Positions 40,405 through 51,400 of a stretch of DNA of 64,000 nt are shown in pieces (within the stretch, counting starts at the first letter, position 1; every line of letters begins with the position of its first letter). The stretch is from Pseudomonas serboccidentalis (GTDB taxonomy: Bacteria > Pseudomonadota > Gammaproteobacteria > Pseudomonadales > Pseudomonadaceae): contig NZ_CP101655.1 in NCBI RefSeq assembly GCF_028830055.1, positions 3,293,229-3,357,228 on the forward strand, read 5' to 3'. Both the position numbers and the translations under genes were made by a program. A model generated the notes under the pieces. It saw nothing but the letters and a program-made list of their open reading frames with translations. It made no database searches and was not told the origin of the DNA.

Positions 40405-43400
40405 CTCTCGGCCAAACCCGCAGGCGGTACAGGCCCCAGCGAATTCAGATTGAGAGGCGATTGGTTGAGTAGACGAGAAGCCTCCAGTACAACGTTATAG
40501 GCACCGCCGATGGTACCGGTGCATTGCCATTCCAGGCCGGCACTGGTCAATTGCCGAGGCACACCCAACGCTGGCACAACGGTCAATCCCACGTCCCGGG
40601 CGGAGGAGTAGCCCTTCAGCCCGAGGCTTATATCGCGATTGAGCAGATGACTGCTGGCATTGCCGACCGATAACCTGATGACATGCACCTGCGGGGTCCG
40701 CGGAAACAGCGTTGCTTGCCCCCAGACCGAATTCGCCCCATCGGTGCCCAACTGAATCAGGGCATCGGCCCAGGGATCTGCGGCCAGGGACTTGATACGG
40801 AAAGTATGGGACGGCGGCGCCTCGGCACTATTTTCGACGTGCTCAACCGTAGCAACTACCGAAACCTCCCCTGAGTTTTCCGGACGGTAGGAGAAATACG
40901 CCCACCCCTGAGCATCCGTCATCACTTGGATGGTTTTCTGCTCGGCAACGAACGTCACCTCCACACCGGACGCTGCCCGTCGTGTGCCCGACGATACAAC
41001 CTTGAGGCCCAGCCGGACGCTTTCGCCCACCACCGGATCACATGAGGACTCACGCACCTTCTCGATCTCGAGTCCACTGAGTACCGACTTCTGCTCATCA
41101 GACACCTCTCCCCCCTCGTGCGTGAGCGGTGTGGACGGCGACACCGTGGACGAATCCGACGCCTCGGCGGCGGCCAGAACCTTGACATCAAATGTAAATG
41201 AGGGACCAACAGGGCCATCGTAGGGGCTTGTTAGCTCGGCACGCACTGGCTGATCACCCGGCCGAGTGGCGGTAATAGCACAGCGAGCCCAACCATTTTC
41301 CGATGTCGGAATGAGTGTTGAAGTGCCCTCGTGTGCGAAGCTCACTTCGAGTCCCGGTACTGAGCGCTGGGTATAGTACGACTGACTCTTGACCTCCAGA
41401 AAAAAGGTTTGGCCCACAATCGGATCGAACGTGAGCCCACGCAGATCGGTGATCTCCATACGGTTGTGCGCCAATACCATAGGCAGTGCAGGGAACGTGT
41501 AACCGGGTTGAGAGAGCTCCAGCGCCAGTGCCAACGTTCCGCCCTCAGCGCTGTCGCGAGCATCGAGCATCCATTCCAGGCCACCACTTGGGAGAGCCAC
41601 TGCATGATCCGGCACAAGTTTCACGTTGAGATCACGATTTGACTCATCCACCCATTTCGCAACGATATCAAGTCCGATCAACAGGCTGCCGAAACGGGGA
41701 TTAAACTTTAACGTGTGCGTCCCACCCAGACAGGGATGCGTGATGATGCCTTCGATAGGCTTTTCGTCAAACTCGAGCTCACCCTCTCCTTCAAGCGTTG
41801 GCGAGAGAAGTCGCCCCTGCAATTCATAGGGCGCCAACTCGTCATGGCACACATGCAACTGAAAAGATGCACTGATGGCGGAGGTTGAACTGACCTTCCA
41901 GGTCAGGCCGCTGCGGGTCAACTTCCGAGGGGTCGACGGAGAAGGCTCGATATGAAATTTCAGATCCAGGTTTTCTTCATTCGTCAGCGCCAGGTAAATA
42001 TCTTCGTCCAGAAGCGTATCGTCACCCGGCATGATCAGCAGATCCACAGGCGCGGTATTACGAAAACATAGAAGTCCGACCCTTTCTTCGCGCAGACCAT
42101 TGAGCGTCACCGTGACCAGCCTGCTCCAGGGATCCTCAGCCAAAACAGTGATCTCGAATACATGCTCGTGATACTGCTCATCATGAGGGCTGGCCACTCT
42201 GGCCGTCACTGTAAAATTCCCCTCCTCGCTCGGACTAAACAGGTATACACACCAACCATCATCACCGGTGAGCAAGGTTTCTTCAGGGCCTGAGCCAACA
42301 CGCCACTGAACCTCAATACCTGATACGCCCCCCATGCCGAAAACCTGTGACAGTATCTGAACTTCCAGCCGCAGATCGGCACCGCCCACTGAAGGAAACC
42401 TCGACGGAGGCTTCACCTCACCGATGACCAACCAGTTATGGGCCAGGACCAGCTCTTGCAAAGGCGAGTGCCGCAACAGCTTCGAACAACTGACACTGAG
42501 CCCGAAAAGACTGTCTCCCTGGTTGCCACACACCACCTCCCACTTATGCCCCCGCCCTTCGACCGGGTTGAGGTCGTCAAGATCCGGCGTGAACGTCATA
42601 CCCAGATCGCCCGGAGTGTCATTCCTGTCCCAATGCAATGCCAGTTCGGTTTCGGCCAATGCGTGCCCCTCCGCAAAGGCCAGCGTCACCTCATGGGTCG
42701 CGCCGCGGCAGGGATATCCCGTTTCGTGTCCCCAAGCCCACTCACGCGGTGAGCCATCCAAGGCAAATTTTGCGCTCAACCATGGATCCTCCTTCAACGC
42801 ACGCACCGCGAACGCATACCGGGCATCTTCCTTTTTATAGTGACTGTCTACAGAGGCATCGATTAGCCAGTCGCCTGCGGTATCCGGTATCCAGGTAAGG
42901 CCGGCCTCACCGTTCTCGTCCGAGAATTGCCTGAGCAACACAACATCGTCCGCAGGAGTCGGGCCTTTCAGCGTCCAGGTGACCTCGCGGTTGGCCAGAG
43001 GCGTTTGGGTGTAATGGGACACCACCCGCACACGTAGCTCTACACTTTCATCCAGATCGATCACTGGATACCAGTCGGCCTCCTGCAACGGGATAACGTC
43101 GAGCTGGAAGTGCCCGCAAACCGCGTTCAACGGGTAGGTCTGGGCGGTGTACTCGCTGCGTATGGCCAAAGAGCGCTCAATCTCTTTGTCTTCAAAAATA
43201 TCGGCACAGAAGATTTCCCACGGAACGTCCACGGAATGTTCCTGCCCAAAAGACGGGTTGGCACTGAGAATCCGCTCGGGATCCACCACGCCATCATTCA
43301 CCAGCAATCCCGCATTCGTTCCAGACCACAGACTGTCGCTCGCCAGTTGCAGTGCCAGCGCATGACTGGCGCCAAAGCATAAGTGCAGTTTTTCTTCGGG

Positions 43401-43967
43401 GGACTGTGGCTCGCCATCAATTATCACGCTGTCCAGCCGCAAAGGCTCCAGCCATAATTCCACACTCACGAAAGTGGCTCGCACGGCACCAGGCCGGCCC
43501 GGCCCACCGTTATCCGGACTGATGATGGTAAATTTGACGCTGGTTTCATCAGGAGCGAGTGCAAGTGTGTACGGGTACTCGACAAGATTGAGATCCAGCA
43601 GCAACTGGTCGGGCTTCAATGTCTGTTCGGCGTCGGCCTCACGCGAGGGTACAAGCCTGAGCTCCACCTCCCCACCCAGGCTCGGATTGATCTTCAGCGT
43701 ACCCTCCGCACCTTGAACCGCCTCGTAGAAAAATCTCAACTCGTAAACTGCTCTGCCAGCAGTCGGGCGCGGCAGCGGTGCCAGGGCGATTGTCTGTTCG
43801 CCAGTCCCCGTATTCACGGCGCTCATGAATCCGATCGTTTTTCCCTCCCATACCCCTTCTTGCCGGGTGACCTTTTGCTCGTCACTGATAATCCAGCCAT
43901 CCAGCTGGTTCGCAAAATCACCGTTGACGATGAAGTTATGGCTGGCATAAATAACGTGTTCGTTCAT
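40401..43967 (-). CDS. Giant modular protein: jelly-roll-like domain plus four invasin-like Ig repeats
   Basis: An 1188-residue protein, last gene of the split TcA operon, starting 7 bases after the preceding stop with AAGGA. Residues about 10-190 begin NFIVNGDFANQLDGWIISDE, the NGDF...W layout of carbohydrate-binding jelly-roll modules. Invasin-like Ig repeats lie at about 300-395, 520-605, 850-930 and 975-1065. Three are followed by a second module opening with DPW (DPWLSAK, DPWSRLV, DPWADAL). Similar patterns, such as VGxxxxLxxxVxS and GW near strand ends, recur in the TcaA-like gene's tail. No signal peptide is seen. I infer a soluble adhesin or scaffold; the exact family is not recognised. 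Confidence 0.7.
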   Translation of the reverse strand: MNEHVIYASHNFIVNGDFANQLDGWIISDEQKVTRQEGVWEGKTIGFMSAVNTGTGEQTIALAPLPRPTAGRAVYELRFFYEAVQGAEGTLKINPSLGGEVELRLVPSREADAEQTLKPDQLLLDLNLVEYPYTLALAPDETSVKFTIISPDNGGPGRPGAVRATFVSVELWLEPLRLDSVIIDGEPQSPEEKLHLCFGASHALALQLASDSLWSGTNAGLLVNDGVVDPERILSANPSFGQEHSVDVPWEIFCADIFEDKEIERSLAIRSEYTAQTYPLNAVCGHFQLDVIPLQEADWYPVIDLDESVELRVRVVSHYTQTPLANREVTWTLKGPTPADDVVLLRQFSDENGEAGLTWIPDTAGDWLIDASVDSHYKKEDARYAFAVRALKEDPWLSAKFALDGSPREWAWGHETGYPCRGATHEVTLAFAEGHALAETELALHWDRNDTPGDLGMTFTPDLDDLNPVEGRGHKWEVVCGNQGDSLFGLSVSCSKLLRHSPLQELVLAHNWLVIGEVKPPSRFPSVGGADLRLEVQILSQVFGMGGVSGIEVQWRVGSGPEETLLTGDDGWCVYLFSPSEEGNFTVTARVASPHDEQYHEHVFEITVLAEDPWSRLVTVTLNGLREERVGLLCFRNTAPVDLLIMPGDDTLLDEDIYLALTNEENLDLKFHIEPSPSTPRKLTRSGLTWKVSSTSAISASFQLHVCHDELAPYELQGRLLSPTLEGEGELEFDEKPIEGIITHPCLGGTHTLKFNPRFGSLLIGLDIVAKWVDESNRDLNVKLVPDHAVALPSGGLEWMLDARDSAEGGTLALALELSQPGYTFPALPMVLAHNRMEITDLRGLTFDPIVGQTFFLEVKSQSYYTQRSVPGLEVSFAHEGTSTLIPTSENGWARCAITATRPGDQPVRAELTSPYDGPVGPSFTFDVKVLAAAEASDSSTVSPSTPLTHEGGEVSDEQKSVLSGLEIEKVRESSCDPVVGESVRLGLKVVSSGTRRAASGVEVTFVAEQKTIQVMTDAQGWAYFSYRPENSGEVSVVATVEHVENSAEAPPSHTFRIKSLAADPWADALIQLGTDGANSVWGQATLFPRTPQVHVIRLSVGNASSHLLNRDISLGLKGYSSARDVGLTVVPALGVPRQLTSAGLEWQCTGTIGGAYNVVLEASRLLNQSPLNLNSLGPVPPAGLAES

Positions 43968-43974
43968 GACCGCA

Positions 43975-46900
43975 TCATCCTTGCACGCCTGGTACGCGTG
44001 CCTTGTCGGGCGAATTGTTTTCGGCATTGGATTTGAGCAAGTCTTCAACATCCCTGGCGAAGGACTGCCCACCATCCCGCGCTTGATAAACCAGCGTCAG
44101 AATGACGTCTGTCAATGAATCCAGAAGGCGCTCCTGGGAAGGCTGGCCAGACCTGGGAAGGGTCAGTACATATTCGGCATGGGCGCCCGTGCCTTCGAAA
44201 GGCAGGTAACGGCCGTCATCCATCCACTGGGCAAGGCCGTTGTCATCCAGCCCCAGAGACAGACCGATCTGTTGGTAAGGGCGCAGGTTCTGCACCAGCG
44301 AACCTGGCGGCGCAACGCCGGTCGAAGTGTGCAGGTATTTGACAGCCTCGATATCCGGTTCAAGCAGCGTTGAACTGCTGATTTGCACCAGCGTCGCGCA
44401 AATATTCTGGTACGGTCCCAACAGGCCGGGAAACGTCAGGGACAAGCCCTTGACCTGACGGCAGTAGTGCCCCGGGTAGTCTTCATTGAAGAGTTCTTCG
44501 CTCAGCTTGATCTGCAGCGTTCCCGATTCTTTGAAGCTCTCCCAGCGGTTCGCATCCAGGTTCTTGAGCGATATCGTTTTCACCAGCTGCAGCCGATGCT
44601 CGTCGCGCTTGATACGGGCAGAAGCCATCCTCAACAGATCCAGTTTCAACGATTGACCGGTTGTGAACCCGTGATAGGTATCCATCCACACATCCGGTCG
44701 GACAAACCGCGGCTTGTAGTCGGCCATTTCGTACTGCCAGCAGGTTTCGGCACACAGGCACAGTCCGGCAACGACGTCGTAGACCTGGTAGATCAGCGTC
44801 TTCACCTGGCCCACGACCCAGTTACTCAGCTCCCGGCCAGTCGTACGATTTTTGTAGAATGCGTACACCGCCCTCGCCTGGTTGTTGGATATTTCGGTCT
44901 GTTGCAGGCTGGCCCTGGCGGCGCTGATCGCATGCTCCTGCGCCAGCAGTTGCTCACGCAACACCCTAACCTCGGCATTGGATTGATCGCGGGCAAGCTC
45001 CCACTCTTGTTTGCGCCGCCGTTGTTGCTCAATGATGCTGGCCTCCTCGGCTTCGCGCATCATGAGTTCCGCCGTCAGTTGAGCCACCTCGGCAAAAGCG
45101 TAAGGAATGGCCGCCAGACGCATGCCGCCATTGGCCACCCCGTAGATATTGGGAAGCAGGTCCAGCGCCGCCCCCGTTGCCCGCAGTGCCCCGGAGCCCG
45201 CGGAGACATATCGGGCCTGCCGGTTTTTTTCCAGCACACCATATTCAGCCGCTGAAACTCCTTCCAGGAGCAATAGGTCATAGTGCTGCACCCGGGCCTT
45301 GACCATGCTTTCGCTTTGTCTCAACGACGCCGCCGTCGCCTCGAGTTGGGCAATCGTCATCTCGTGGATCGAGCGGGCATAGTCGGCCAGTTCGATCATG
45401 TGGCTTTGCTGCAGCTCGTCCAGTTCGCCCCGGTCACGCAACTCCAGCCATGACCGTAGCTGATCCTCCTGCTGAATCAGGAACTCCACACCTTGCAGCG
45501 CGAGGTTGTACACGGACTGCCATTTGTAGGGAACCACCTGCACCTGACCACCCGGATTACGCGCGGCACCCAGATTGCCGTTGGCTTGCGCACGCAACAG
45601 CGCCAGCGGATCCATCGTTCGCTTGAACAGTGGAATCGACAGTGGCTGACCATCGATCGAACGATTGTTGCGCAAGTTGTTCAATCGCGTGTTGAGCAGC
45701 GTCCACAACGCTTTGGGGCGCTCGTTGATCCCGGGCCGGAACACACCGGAACCCAACAGATCGAAACGCGGGGTAGCCTGCATCGCGGTAGGCACTTCAT
45801 CCAGGCTGAGATCAAGACTGGCTTCAAAAGCCTTGAGCTGATCGCGCCCCCGGATCCTGCTCAACACGTCGCTCAGCTTACTGGGCTTCCAGGTGCTGGC
45901 CGTTCGAGTGACCGGTTCTTCACCGATCAGCGTCAGGGCCCGGCTGTAATTGAGCCCCGCACTAACCATGCTGTCGTAATCCAGATGACGATAAAGAACG
46001 TCGCCCCACTCGATCAGGTTTTCCACATAACGCAAAAAAATCGCGATCTTGAAGTGAACCGGCGCGCAGTAACCAATCGCGTCCGGATCCGACGGCGCTG
46101 CGCTTTCATAGGAGCACTCGATAGTCTCGTTCTGCAGCGGCCGGCAGCGCCAATATGCCGGTGCCTCAATGACCACCGGATCATCGGACTGCGGGTTTTC
46201 GGGGGGGGGGATTTCGCGCGCCAACGGGTTGAAGACGTACTCATACCAGGCCTGGGCTTCGTGATGACGGCCCTCCGCCGACAAGCGTGAACCCACCAGA
46301 TCCGGGGTATGGAAGAACAGTTCCCAGAAGTACAAACCATTGCAGCCATCGAATGGCCCGTTTTCCTCGATCTGTCCGTCGGGCATGAGTGGCTCGTCGA
46401 CATGCTGGGTGTCCCAGGCCAGCAACGCATCCACCGAGACCGCCGCGCGGCTGGTCAATACGGGGCCGAACGTGGAGTTCACCCGTGAGAACTTGAGTGT
46501 CTGATTACTGTTGAAGCTCAGAAACTGCGCGCCCTCAGCGCTGCTCTTGTCGATGGACGGGGTTGGGTATAACCGTGGCCGTTCCGTCAGCAAAACCTCG
46601 AACGAGTTGCGCCCATATCCTTTTTTACCCTCGTCCGCCTCACCGAAAGTAAATTCGATTGGATCTCCAATGGGAAAGTTTTCGATATTTGAAGAGGTTT
46701 GACGGCGATAGGTCAGCCAAGGGGTTGCGTACTGGCCATCAAGTACGCCGGTCGAGCTCCAGTCCGCCGGGTCAACCACAGTCCGCGCAGCGTATTCAAG
46801 CTTGAAGACGACAGGTGCATACAGAATCCTCGGCACTACCTGATTCTGTTCGTTCAATACCGCATCACTCAGGCCGGTGATGGAGAAACCGGCGCCGGCC

Positions 46901-48480
46901 CGAACCTCGTCCCGGGTTCTTGCCAGCAGAATCACTAACAAATCGTTGCCAAGGGAAGACACGGCTTCTGCCACCCAAATACCGTCGCCGGTCGATGTTT
47001 CCTTGAAATCATCGACGGCGAAAGAATGGATGGTTTCCTTGCTTTCCCCTTTCGCCAACTGCACGGCATGGATCTGAGCCGGCTTTTGGCGGGTGGTCAA
47101 TGTGATCCGCAGTTGCCGCTCGCCGGCCTCGATAATCCTGATGTCAAAGGACGTATCGGTGGTCACCGCGCGCCAACTGATCGACAACCGCTCGAGCATC
47201 CGCCCTTCTTCTTTCACTGCATTGCAACGGCCTCGAACTCTGAGCACTTCATAGAATTTGCTATCCGGTGCCCGTTCGCGTGTGTAGATGGCGTCCAGAA
47301 ACAAATTCGCGTTAATTGACCCCGGCGTCACCACGGAGCTGGTGATGGTGACCGTCGAATACTCCGCAGGTACCACCTTTTGCTGCAGACTGGCAGCATT
47401 TGCGAAGCGCCCGAAGGTCATCTCCAGCAAGGTTGCGGTGTCATCGGGCACCTTGCGGAACAACGCATCGCGGGTTTCATGAATTTCTATCTCATGGAAC
47501 GAGGCCTGCCCATCCAGACCGTGACGGTTGGTATAACAGACCGCCAACCGGTCATCTCGTGGATCGCCATCGCCCAGTGACACAACGGTCAACCGTCCAT
47601 TGGAAACGTCGTACTCGCTCTCACGCTGATGCAAGGACAGCGGAGCCGACCACTGGCCGTTTAGGGAGCTGAAGGCGACTTTGATCTCCAGTGACCAGGG
47701 GGTCTGCACTACGCCGTTGTTATCAATCAGGCGTTCACGCCATTCACACCAGACCATGACCGGCAGGCCCAGCCAGTTCACACAGCGGATATCCACCACG
47801 GTGCCAGTGGTGGCGATATCGATCTTCTGCCATTCCCCCCAGGCAGCCGGATTGATTTTTCTGCTGTTGTTATCCAGCTCGACTTTGACACTGCGCAAAT
47901 AATAGGCAAACGGCGCTGTCCGCTCCTGTCCGATCAGGTAATAACTTGCATCCTGTACGTTCTGCCCATCGATATAGCCGCTGAGTACATCGAGATCACA
48001 GAGACGCTGGAAGCTCTGCGTGTACTCCATCAATCCCCTTTGCACCGAATCGGTACTCAGGCGCATCTGATTCAAGCTGTTTTCCAGGGCCCGGAACAAT
48101 GTGGTTTTTTTCAGGCGAAGTGACGGGACAATGTAGTTTTCCGCCTGATCCTTGAGCAGCACATTGGCCGACCATGTGCTGTAGTGACTCAGAAACTGGT
48201 ACCAGTACTGCAAGTCTTCGTCGTCAAAATGGCTGCTTTCGTAACCCGGCTCCATACCGCTGTAAACCGACTGGATATGCTGCTGCAAGCAACGCACCGT
48301 GGAGGAAGTCAAGGTGGCTTGCAGTTGAGCGCTGTCCTGAGTGTCTAACATCAGATACTGACTCAAGTCCTCGGGGGTGTTCAGGCTGACCGCACCTGAC
48401 CACAGATTTTGTCCCAGGATGGCCTCCACCATCGCCGCCGTATAACGCTCTATCAGCTCATTGATCTGGAGCGTGTCCAT
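43975..48480 (-). CDS. Tc toxin A subunit, C-terminal half (TcaB-like)
   Basis: A 1501-residue protein corresponding to the second half of TcdA-type toxins. Near residue 213 it has a neuraminidase-like segment (AAWGEWQKIDIATTG). Around 700-960 the TcA blocks FDGCNGLYFWELFFHTPDLV, PVHFKIAIFLRYVENLIEWG and SIDGQPLSIPLFKRTMDPLA appear in normal order. About 985-1300 is helical and coiled, matching the pore-forming channel, with KNRTTGRELSNWVVGQVK. From about 1330 comes the TcB-binding end (EDYPGHYCRQVKGLSLTFPG). AAGGAG sits inside the last codons of the upstream gene, 3 bases separating them. No signal peptide is seen. A C10 run lies at codons 757-760. Tc toxins inject enzymes into host cells; no TcB/TcC partner is in the window. 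Confidence 0.88.
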   Translation of the reverse strand: MDTLQINELIERYTAAMVEAILGQNLWSGAVSLNTPEDLSQYLMLDTQDSAQLQATLTSSTVRCLQQHIQSVYSGMEPGYESSHFDDEDLQYWYQFLSHYSTWSANVLLKDQAENYIVPSLRLKKTTLFRALENSLNQMRLSTDSVQRGLMEYTQSFQRLCDLDVLSGYIDGQNVQDASYYLIGQERTAPFAYYLRSVKVELDNNSRKINPAAWGEWQKIDIATTGTVVDIRCVNWLGLPVMVWCEWRERLIDNNGVVQTPWSLEIKVAFSSLNGQWSAPLSLHQRESEYDVSNGRLTVVSLGDGDPRDDRLAVCYTNRHGLDGQASFHEIEIHETRDALFRKVPDDTATLLEMTFGRFANAASLQQKVVPAEYSTVTITSSVVTPGSINANLFLDAIYTRERAPDSKFYEVLRVRGRCNAVKEEGRMLERLSISWRAVTTDTSFDIRIIEAGERQLRITLTTRQKPAQIHAVQLAKGESKETIHSFAVDDFKETSTGDGIWVAEAVSSLGNDLLVILLARTRDEVRAGAGFSITGLSDAVLNEQNQVVPRILYAPVVFKLEYAARTVVDPADWSSTGVLDGQYATPWLTYRRQTSSNIENFPIGDPIEFTFGEADEGKKGYGRNSFEVLLTERPRLYPTPSIDKSSAEGAQFLSFNSNQTLKFSRVNSTFGPVLTSRAAVSVDALLAWDTQHVDEPLMPDGQIEENGPFDGCNGLYFWELFFHTPDLVGSRLSAEGRHHEAQAWYEYVFNPLAREIPPPENPQSDDPVVIEAPAYWRCRPLQNETIECSYESAAPSDPDAIGYCAPVHFKIAIFLRYVENLIEWGDVLYRHLDYDSMVSAGLNYSRALTLIGEEPVTRTASTWKPSKLSDVLSRIRGRDQLKAFEASLDLSLDEVPTAMQATPRFDLLGSGVFRPGINERPKALWTLLNTRLNNLRNNRSIDGQPLSIPLFKRTMDPLALLRAQANGNLGAARNPGGQVQVVPYKWQSVYNLALQGVEFLIQQEDQLRSWLELRDRGELDELQQSHMIELADYARSIHEMTIAQLEATAASLRQSESMVKARVQHYDLLLLEGVSAAEYGVLEKNRQARYVSAGSGALRATGAALDLLPNIYGVANGGMRLAAIPYAFAEVAQLTAELMMREAEEASIIEQQRRRKQEWELARDQSNAEVRVLREQLLAQEHAISAARASLQQTEISNNQARAVYAFYKNRTTGRELSNWVVGQVKTLIYQVYDVVAGLCLCAETCWQYEMADYKPRFVRPDVWMDTYHGFTTGQSLKLDLLRMASARIKRDEHRLQLVKTISLKNLDANRWESFKESGTLQIKLSEELFNEDYPGHYCRQVKGLSLTFPGLLGPYQNICATLVQISSSTLLEPDIEAVKYLHTSTGVAPPGSLVQNLRPYQQIGLSLGLDDNGLAQWMDDGRYLPFEGTGAHAEYVLTLPRSGQPSQERLLDSLTDVILTLVYQARDGGQSFARDVEDLLKSNAENNSPDKARVPGVQG
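46201..46210. repeat. Homopolymer tract G10 (C10 on coding strand) inside the TcaB-like gene
   Basis: Ten consecutive G on the plus strand read as Ile-Pro-Pro-Pro (codons 757-760) on the coding strand. One-base slippage would shift the frame and truncate the protein before the channel domain. This is a candidate phase-variable switch, or a sequencing-error hotspot. Confidence 0.85.
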
Positions 48481-48483
48481 TGC

Positions 48484-51400
48484 TTATCTCCTTGTCGCGG
48501 TATGGTGAGTCGAGCGGCGAGTAACGGGACGCTTGGTCAGCGTGCCTTCGAGTACCAGCGCCTCATTCAGGCGATCACAGAACAGACTTAACTGAAACTG
48601 ACCGTTGCGAATGTTTGCGATCTGGATCTCCACTTCATAGGGGGCATCGGTGAACTCAAAGCGCGTGGCCAGCGGTGGCGTGAACACCATTCCCAGCTCC
48701 CGGGTGGAGTAAGTGGCAGCCCATCCCAGCGCACCCTGGCTACCCTTGAGCTGCGTGGCGTCGATCGGTGAGATTTTCAGACGGTAATGGCTGTTTCTGA
48801 ACAGCGTGAGCGTCTGGGGACCGGGGATGATGGGTACAGGAGGGAGCTCAACTCCGGACTCAATGGTGATCAGTTCGACTTGCCATTCAAAGGCTTTAAG
48901 CACTGTCAGGTTGAATGTCTGAAGCCCTGGATGGAGTGCCAAATCGGCGGTCACGACGAAGTTACCCGCTGTTGCCGACGTGAACGGGTACACCGACCGC
49001 CCTTGCGCATCGGTCGCCAGGGTAATTTCCACGGGAGGATTCGAATCGACCCTCCACATCACAGGATAATTACTCACCGGTTTCGCATTCGCGGCGCTCG
49101 ATTCCTTCACATCCACCCACAACAATGTCGGCCGGGAAGCCCCGACCACCGGGAAGCGAATGACCTCCGAATAGTTCTGGATGACGGCATCACTGGCTAC
49201 CCACACCATGACTTCAACCCTGGGGTCGGTGCCCAGTTTCGCGAAGACGGTCAATTCGCCCTGCTGCGGATCGGCCACGGAAAAATCAGAGAAGCCGTCT
49301 GCGTCGCTGAGTCGCTCGACTTCTGTCGAATCTGCACTGGTCCACCACACCACCTTCTCACCTTCTATCGGGCCATCGTCCAGTCCGACGACCTGACAGC
49401 GCACTTGCAGGGCATGCCCGACCATCGCAACCGCAGTGATAGAAGGAATGTCGAGAATCCGCGGTTTATTGGCAAACACGATGGGGCGACTGAACGTGAG
49501 ACTGTGACTGCCTTCCACGTTGCTGACCGTGATATAGGCGTTCCCCGGGCTCAGGCTGGAGATCCACACACGGCTTACGCCATCCTTGTCGGTGAACGTC
49601 TGGCTGGGGCGAATTTCACCCAGCGTCGTGGACCAGGCCACGTGACGGTGAGCGCCCCTGTTGCCGTGATCGTCGATCAGCACGGCGTGCATTTCCTGCT
49701 CCCGAAGACGCCCCGCCAGCACCGGATCTCTGGGCGGCAATCCGCTCAACTCGGAATTGAACTTCAGGGTCGCCTCATCACAATCGATCAGCACCGACGG
49801 ACCATAAATCGGCTCGTGGAGCGGCAACCAGTAGTGAAAATGGGCGGTTCCCTTCCTTGCGCCAGCCTGCAATCGCGCCCACGCGCGTCCTTCGTCATCC
49901 GTACGGATGAAAGGGGTGAGCATCGCCCCCAGATCTGTACTGGTTTCAATATCGACCTGTTTGAGCGGGTTACCGTAAAAGTCCCGGAGGGTGATCTCGA
50001 ACTCCGCAACTTCCTGTGGCAGGTTCGCAATCAGGGTGGCGTTGTCCACCACACAGCGGGTGGTGAAGCTCTGGCCGACTTCCGCCGAATCCTGTGGGGT
50101 GGTCGTGGCGTTGAACCGGGCCAGACTTTCCAGAGCGTTTTGCGCTGCGCTCGCGTAAAGCGGCTCAGAATCCAATGGGGACAACGCGCCCAGACTCAAC
50201 GCTGCGGTGATGTCCATCCCTTGCCGGGCCAGCTCCAGCGTGCGCTCCAGCAAATCGAAATGCGCCAGACTGCGCAAAATGGGCCAGGCCGGGCTGTCGC
50301 TGTCTTCAACGTCGAGAGTGATATGTTTGGCGCACTCCAGCACATGCCGGATGCCACAGCCGAAATAAGTCGCCAACTTGTCGGCGGCGGCATCGCGAAC
50401 CAGACGCAGGCCATCCTCACTCATGTCGTCGGGCAACTGGTTGACCTGACTCAGGTAGTCGAGGATCTTTTCCTCAGGCTGCCGGGCCCGGGAAATAACG
50501 CGACGGTAGAGCGCCAGGTAGTACACCGAGCGAATCGAGATCTCGTAGGGGCTTTCGAGACTGAACCATTGATACTGCTCGCCCGTCAGGAGTGTGGCGA
50601 GCATCTGTGGGCTCAACGCCAGTTTGTCGGCAATCCGGCCGCGCCGCTCCAGCTCTGTCAGCATTTGCAGGAACGAATCCGGTTGCTCCGGCACCCGCTG
50701 CTCCCGTGGCCTTGCAGCGGGTTGCAGCGACATGGCCTCTTTCAAAAAGTCATAAGGGTGGCCCTGGGCCCAGGACAACACCTGCGTCGCCAGCAATGAA
50801 TCCAGCTTCAGATAAACCGAGATGCCCTCTTCCACCACCACCCGCTGCTCGTCCCGGCAACGCAACACAATCGTGCGGACAAGGGTTTCCAGCGCTTCGC
50901 GCCGGTCCGCATCCTCTTGCCCCGGATAGATCGTGCTCACAATGTCCTTGATCTCGGCAGTGGCGCGCTCCAGATACTGATCCTCTGCTTCCTCGGCACT
51001 GCCGATCACCAACCCATCGGCGTCCACCAGTGGTTCCAGCACTCTCAGCCACTGGATGAGCTGCTGGTTACTATCACGTAGCGGCGCGCCTGCCTCCAGC
51101 AGCGAGGCCTCATCCACCCGCACCGCCTGCACCTGGCTGCGCAATTGCCGCAGCAACTGCTCCTGGGATTCGGTCCAGACCGTCGGCACATAAACCGGAT
51201 TGATGTTTTGCACCAGCCACAGGGGGGACAAATCGTATTCCCGGCACCAATTGGCACAGGTCATCAACCCGCGTATGGCACTCAGAGCATCCGCACCGTC
51301 CGCAGAACCATAACTGGACACCGCCGGCTCGCCTGCCAGTTGTGCCGCCAAGCCCTCCCCTTCGCTCAGAGTTTGCAGCAGGGCTGTCGATTCAATCGGA

